NCBI RefSeq assembly: GCF_011090165.1
Contig: NZ_JAADJT010000020.1
Span: forward strand, 1 to 64,000
Reading direction: 5' to 3'
Length of the DNA: 64,000 bases
From: Duganella aceris
GTDB lineage: Bacteria; Pseudomonadota; Gammaproteobacteria; Burkholderiales; Burkholderiaceae_D
Notes under the pieces: model-generated
What the model was told of the DNA's origin: nothing
The model's input: only the letters and a program-made list of their open reading frames with translations
The model's database searches: none
Shown here: positions 60,736 to 64,000 of the stretch, piece after piece
How positions within the stretch are numbered: the first letter of the stretch is position 1
Layout: every line of letters starts with the position of its first letter
Position numbers and translations under genes: made by a program

Positions 60736-60956
60736 GGGCAGTCTGGCGGCGGGGCCGCGCTAAAAAATGTATCCGGAAGCGAAAACGGCCGGCGGCGGGG
60801 CCGGCCAAACAGCGGTAATTATACTGGTTTGCCAAGATGCGCGGCCAGCGATGCGGGGTGCCGGATACAACCGTTACAAATGCCGTAATCGCTATGTCAT
60901 ATGCACTGCTGTATACTGCGCGATCACGGCAGCCGGCCCCACTCTGGAATTAGCAT

Positions 60957-62375
60957 ATGAACAAGCGTACGACGCTCTCCTTGAAGTCCCCCGCGAAGGC
61001 GTCGCCCGCGAAGGCCGCGGCCCCCAAAATGCGCGCCAGCCATGCGCGCGAGCTGAAACCGGCGCCGCAGACCAGCTTCCAGACCGGCCTGAAGCCCGAT
61101 TCGCTGGCCTTCAGCCTGATCGGCGCCGCCCACGCGGTGGCCCAGGTCCGCACCGGCACCAACCTGCCGCAGGCGCTGGCCCAGGTCTGGGGCCGCCAGG
61201 AGACGCTGCCGCAGGCGCGCGGCGCGATGCAGGACATCGCCTACCGCGCCATGCGCCAGCTCGGCCAGAGCGAGGCGCTGGTGGCGCTGATGGCGCCCAA
61301 GGCGCCGGAACCGCTGGTGTCGGCGCTGCTGTCGTGCGCGCTGGCGCTGATGACCGCGCCCGACGAGACGCCGCCGTATGAGGAATTCACCATCGTCGAC
61401 CAGACCGTGACGGCGGCCGACGCCCATCCGGACACCGCCCGCGCCAAGGGCATGGTCAACGCGGTGCTGCGCCGCTTCCTGCGCGAGCGCAAGGCGCTGC
61501 TGGACGCGGCGCTGATCCAGCCGGTCGCGAAATGGAATTACCCGCAGTGGTGGATCGACGCCGCCAAGGCCGCCTGGCCGCAGGACTGGCAGGGCGTGCT
61601 GGCGACCGGCAACACCGCGCCGCCGCTGACCTTGCGCATCAATGCGCGCAAGACCACGATGGAACAGTATCTGGCCACGCTGGACGCGGCCGGCATGGCG
61701 GCGACCCGGATCGGCCCGTACGCGGTGCGGCTGGCCAAGCCGGTTGGCGTGGCGCTGATTCCCGGCTTCGGCGACGGGCTGGTGTCGGTGCAGGACGCCG
61801 GCGCGCAGCTGGCCGCGCCGCTGCTGGACGTCCGGGACGGCATGCGCGTGCTCGACGCCTGCGCCGCGCCGGGCGGCAAGACCTGCCACATCCTGGAATT
61901 GGCCGACGCCGACGTGACCGCGCTCGACGCCGACGCCAAGCGCCTGGTGCGGGTCGGCGAGAACCTGGAACGGCTGCAACTGAAGGCCGCGCTGCAGCCG
62001 GCCGACGCGCAAAGCGCCGGCTGGTGGGACGGCCAGCCCTACGACCGCATCCTGGCCGACGTGCCGTGCACCGCCTCCGGCATCGTGCGCCGCCATCCGG
62101 ATATCCGCTGGCTGCGGCGCAAGGGCGACACGCTCCAACTTGCAACACTTTCCGGCAAAATCCTCGACAACCTTTGGCAGATGCTGGCCCCGGGTGGTAA
62201 ATTGCTGTTCGTGACATGTTCGTTGTGGCCGCAGGAATCCGAGGCGCAGGCGGCCGCTTTCGCCGTCCGCAACCAGGCGGCGCGGCTGGACGCGCCCGGT
62301 CAATTGCTCCCCGCCGGCGGCGCCGGGCAGGATCACGATGGTTTGTTCTACGCCCTGTTCCAGAAAAATGCGTAA
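60957..62375 (+). CDS. rsmB: 16S rRNA (cytosine-5)-methyltransferase RsmB
   Basis: A 472-residue enzyme with a NusB-like N-terminal RNA-binding domain (about 40-185) and a C-terminal methyltransferase domain. SAM motif VLDACAAPGGKTCHILE, catalytic Cys in DVPCTASGIVRRHPDIRWLRR and a second Cys in FVTCSLWPQE. It methylates C967 of 16S rRNA. A basic Ala/Pro/Lys-rich N-terminal stretch (about 1-35) is an addition to the usual protein. It is followed by a DUF4390 gene, a usual neighbour in betaproteobacteria. Confidence 0.92.
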   Translation: MNKRTTLSLKSPAKASPAKAAAPKMRASHARELKPAPQTSFQTGLKPDSLAFSLIGAAHAVAQVRTGTNLPQALAQVWGRQETLPQARGAMQDIAYRAMRQLGQSEALVALMAPKAPEPLVSALLSCALALMTAPDETPPYEEFTIVDQTVTAADAHPDTARAKGMVNAVLRRFLRERKALLDAALIQPVAKWNYPQWWIDAAKAAWPQDWQGVLATGNTAPPLTLRINARKTTMEQYLATLDAAGMAATRIGPYAVRLAKPVGVALIPGFGDGLVSVQDAGAQLAAPLLDVRDGMRVLDACAAPGGKTCHILELADADVTALDADAKRLVRVGENLERLQLKAALQPADAQSAGWWDGQPYDRILADVPCTASGIVRRHPDIRWLRRKGDTLQLATLSGKILDNLWQMLAPGGKLLFVTCSLWPQESEAQAAAFAVRNQAARLDAPGQLLPAGGAGQDHDGLFYALFQKNA

Positions 62376-62424
62376 CCGTTTTGCCTGTTTTACTTCTTCG
62401 GACCCCTTGAGCACCGGCCCACAC

Positions 62425-63009
62425 GTGACACAACGATTTTTTCGACTCCTGACCGGGCAATTGCTGCTGATCCTGGCCCTGGCCACGGGGTTGCTGGCGC
62501 CACAGGCCGCCCAGGCCTATGATGGGGTCGAAATCCGCCGTGCGCTGGTCGAGGCGTCGGACGAGGGCTACCGCCTGTCGGCCACCTACGCCTTCGAGCT
62601 GAGCCGCGAGATGGAGGACACGCTGCAGTACGGCCGCTCGCTGTACTTCGCCACCGAAATCGAATTCACCCGCCCGCGCTGGTACTGGTTCGACGAAAAA
62701 GCCATCGTCGCGCGCCAGACCATCAGCCTTTCTTATAATGTCTTGACGCGCCAGTACGGCGTCTCGGTCAACGGCAGCGTGTCGCAGAACTTCTCCTCGC
62801 TGGAGGACGCGCTGTTCCTGATCCGCCGCCCGAACCGCTGGCTGGTGGCGCCGCGCGGCGCGCTCAAGGTCGGCGAGTGGTACAACGTCAACCTGAGCAT
62901 GGGGCTCGACACCAACTATGTGCCCAAGCCGCTCAAGGTCAACGCCCTGAACAACAGCGAATGGCGCCTGACCTCTGAAAAGAAACCCTTCCGTTACAAG
63001 GCGGAGTAA
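62425..63009 (+). CDS. DUF4390 domain protein
   Basis: A 194-residue protein with an N-terminal signal or membrane segment (RLLTGQLLLILALATGLLA) and a mature part containing FELSREMEDTLQYGRSLYFAT, WYWFDEKA and SYNVLTRQYGVSVNG, the DUF4390 family. Function unknown, but the gene is typically found between rsmB and ntrY. I use GTG at 62425, because the frame's earlier ATGs would give an unusually long N-terminal stretch before the hydrophobic segment; ATG at 62368, overlapping the rsmB stop, is an alternative. Confidence 0.8.
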   Translation: MTQRFFRLLTGQLLLILALATGLLAPQAAQAYDGVEIRRALVEASDEGYRLSATYAFELSREMEDTLQYGRSLYFATEIEFTRPRWYWFDEKAIVARQTISLSYNVLTRQYGVSVNGSVSQNFSSLEDALFLIRRPNRWLVAPRGALKVGEWYNVNLSMGLDTNYVPKPLKVNALNNSEWRLTSEKKPFRYKAE

Positions 63010-64000
63010 GTGAGCACGGCCCTGCGGTATTTTTCCGTCGTCGGCGGCGCCATCGTCAGTATCCTGCTGTTCATGCTGGCCTCGGCCTCCGACAAGTCCG
63101 GCTTTTTCGACCGCTACTACGGCTGGCTGCTGGGCTTGAACGCGGCGGTGGCCGGTTCGCTGCTGCTGCTGGTGGCGGTGTCGCTGTTCCGCCTGTATTC
63201 CCGCTACAAGACCGGCAAGTTCGGCTCCAAGCTGATGACGCGGCTGGTGCTGCTGTTCGCCGCCATCGGCGTGCTGCCGGGGTTGGTGATCTTCCTGGTG
63301 TCGGTGCAGTTCGTCTCGCATTCGATCGATTCGTGGTTCAACGTGCCGGTCGAGGCCGCGCTGGAGTCCGGCATCAACCTCAGCATCGCCGGCCTGGACC
63401 GCTCGGTCGGCGAGCTCAAGGTGACCGCCGAGCGCACCGTGCAGCAGCTGGCCGACCGGCCGTTCGGCACCGAGCGCGCCACGCTGGCGGCGCTGGTCAA
63501 GGACGAGACCGGCATGCAGAGCGCGATCATCGTCGACGCCGAGGGCGGCCTGATCGTCAGCGCCCGCGCCAGCCGCAGCGGCAACCTCAGCGCCGCGCTG
63601 CCGAGCCGCGAGATGATGGCCAAGGCCAAGAGCGACGACGCCTACGGCGCGCCCGAGGGCGGCGGCGAGCTGCGCAGCAATCTGATCGACGCCCCGGCCG
63701 CGCCGCAGGACAACGCCAACGCGCTGCGGCTGCGGGTGGTGATGGCCATACCCGACCACGTGCAGCCCAACGGCACCCATCTGGCGCCGCGCTACCTGCA
63801 GCTGCTGCAGCTGGCGCCGACGCAGCTGGCCGCCGACGGCGAAACCATCCGCAGCGCCTACGCCGACTACAAGGAGCGCTCCACGGCGCGCGACGGCCTG
63901 CGCAAGATGTACATCGTGACCCTGACGCTGACGCTGCTGCTGGCGGTGTTCGGCGCCATCGCCAGCGCCTTCCTGATCGCCAGCGACCTGGCGCAGCCGC
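63010..64000 (+). CDS. NtrY-like sensor histidine kinase, 3' part beyond the window
   Basis: The first 330 residues of a membrane sensor kinase starting at GTG, immediately after the DUF4390 stop. It has two membrane helices near the start (YFSVVGGAIVSILLFMLA; LLGLNAAVAGSLLLLVAV), then KTGKFGSKLMTRLVLLFAAIGVLPG, a third helix, a periplasmic region from about residue 100 to 285, and another helix at the window end. This layout and the rsmB-DUF4390 context fit NtrY, partner of the response regulator NtrX. The HAMP, PAS and kinase parts lie outside. Confidence 0.85.
   Translation, partial: MSTALRYFSVVGGAIVSILLFMLASASDKSGFFDRYYGWLLGLNAAVAGSLLLLVAVSLFRLYSRYKTGKFGSKLMTRLVLLFAAIGVLPGLVIFLVSVQFVSHSIDSWFNVPVEAALESGINLSIAGLDRSVGELKVTAERTVQQLADRPFGTERATLAALVKDETGMQSAIIVDAEGGLIVSARASRSGNLSAALPSREMMAKAKSDDAYGAPEGGGELRSNLIDAPAAPQDNANALRLRVVMAIPDHVQPNGTHLAPRYLQLLQLAPTQLAADGETIRSAYADYKERSTARDGLRKMYIVTLTLTLLLAVFGAIASAFLIASDLAQP

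Noticed and set aside
1..64000. CRISPR arrays, tRNA genes, insertion sequences, prophage or integrase genes
   Set aside because: I looked through the intergenic regions and ORFs for direct repeats with spacers, cloverleaf-like sequences, transposases and phage proteins and saw none.

Overview
The window is GC-rich and looks like the chromosome of a betaproteobacterium of the Oxalobacteraceae, near Massilia, Duganella or Janthinobacterium. This rests on family resemblance and gene order (gshA-gshB-EIIA-HPr-EI, metX-metW, TorF porin-glnK-amtB, gatCAB back to back with mreBCD, argS next to rsmB), not on a search. It opens inside a 5S rRNA gene, so an rRNA operon ends here.

Layout. 1-8.8 kb: 5S end and terminator, a very large propeller-type sensor kinase, then a leftward group (ubiK, comM, an M1 aminopeptidase lipoprotein, a small lipoprotein). 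8.8-11.8 kb: a nitrogen unit, TorF-like porin, glnK and amtB, behind a sigma-54-type promoter with an NtrC-like site upstream. 11.9-16.9 kb: glutathione synthesis (gshA, gshB) and a PTS without sugar permeases (EIIA-Man, HPr, EI). 16.9-21.7 kb: metX-metW, an AmpG-like transporter, an M48 protease and an RluA-type pseudouridine synthase, mostly overlapping. 21.7-26.9 kb: a 1014-residue Ig-like/RTX-like surface protein, exonuclease III, pyrE and a small unknown.

27.7-39.8 kb is the accessory highlight: a probable catabolic locus of undescribed function. A leftward operon (HisD-like dehydrogenase, SDR, double cupin, alpha/beta hydrolase, SnoaL-like protein) diverges from a rightward pair (a second SnoaL-like protein and an HpcH/HpaI aldolase). 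A LacI-type repressor gene, a TonB-dependent receptor and an MFS transporter follow. A 14-bp palindrome with a central CG recurs in all the control regions, tying the locus into one candidate regulon. The substrate cannot be read from the sequence. Just downstream lie the 3' remnant of a histidine kinase and a DUF433/DUF5615 toxin-antitoxin-like pair, a probable recombination scar.

40.7-54.6 kb is housekeeping: gatCAB leftward, then mreB, mreC, mreD, and an unusual mrdA-rodA-rodA-mrdA arrangement (two PBP2 and two RodA genes, all with intact motifs), then rlpA. 54.6-60.7 kb is a tightly packed leftward operon: argS, a SPOR protein, dsbA, an SDR, birA, coaX and another SPOR protein. 60.9-64 kb holds rsmB, a DUF4390 gene and the start of an NtrY-like kinase running off the end. 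No CRISPR array, tRNA, insertion sequence or prophage was seen. The only intergenic stretch over 300 bases is 35616-35932, which holds the operator and promoter elements described below.
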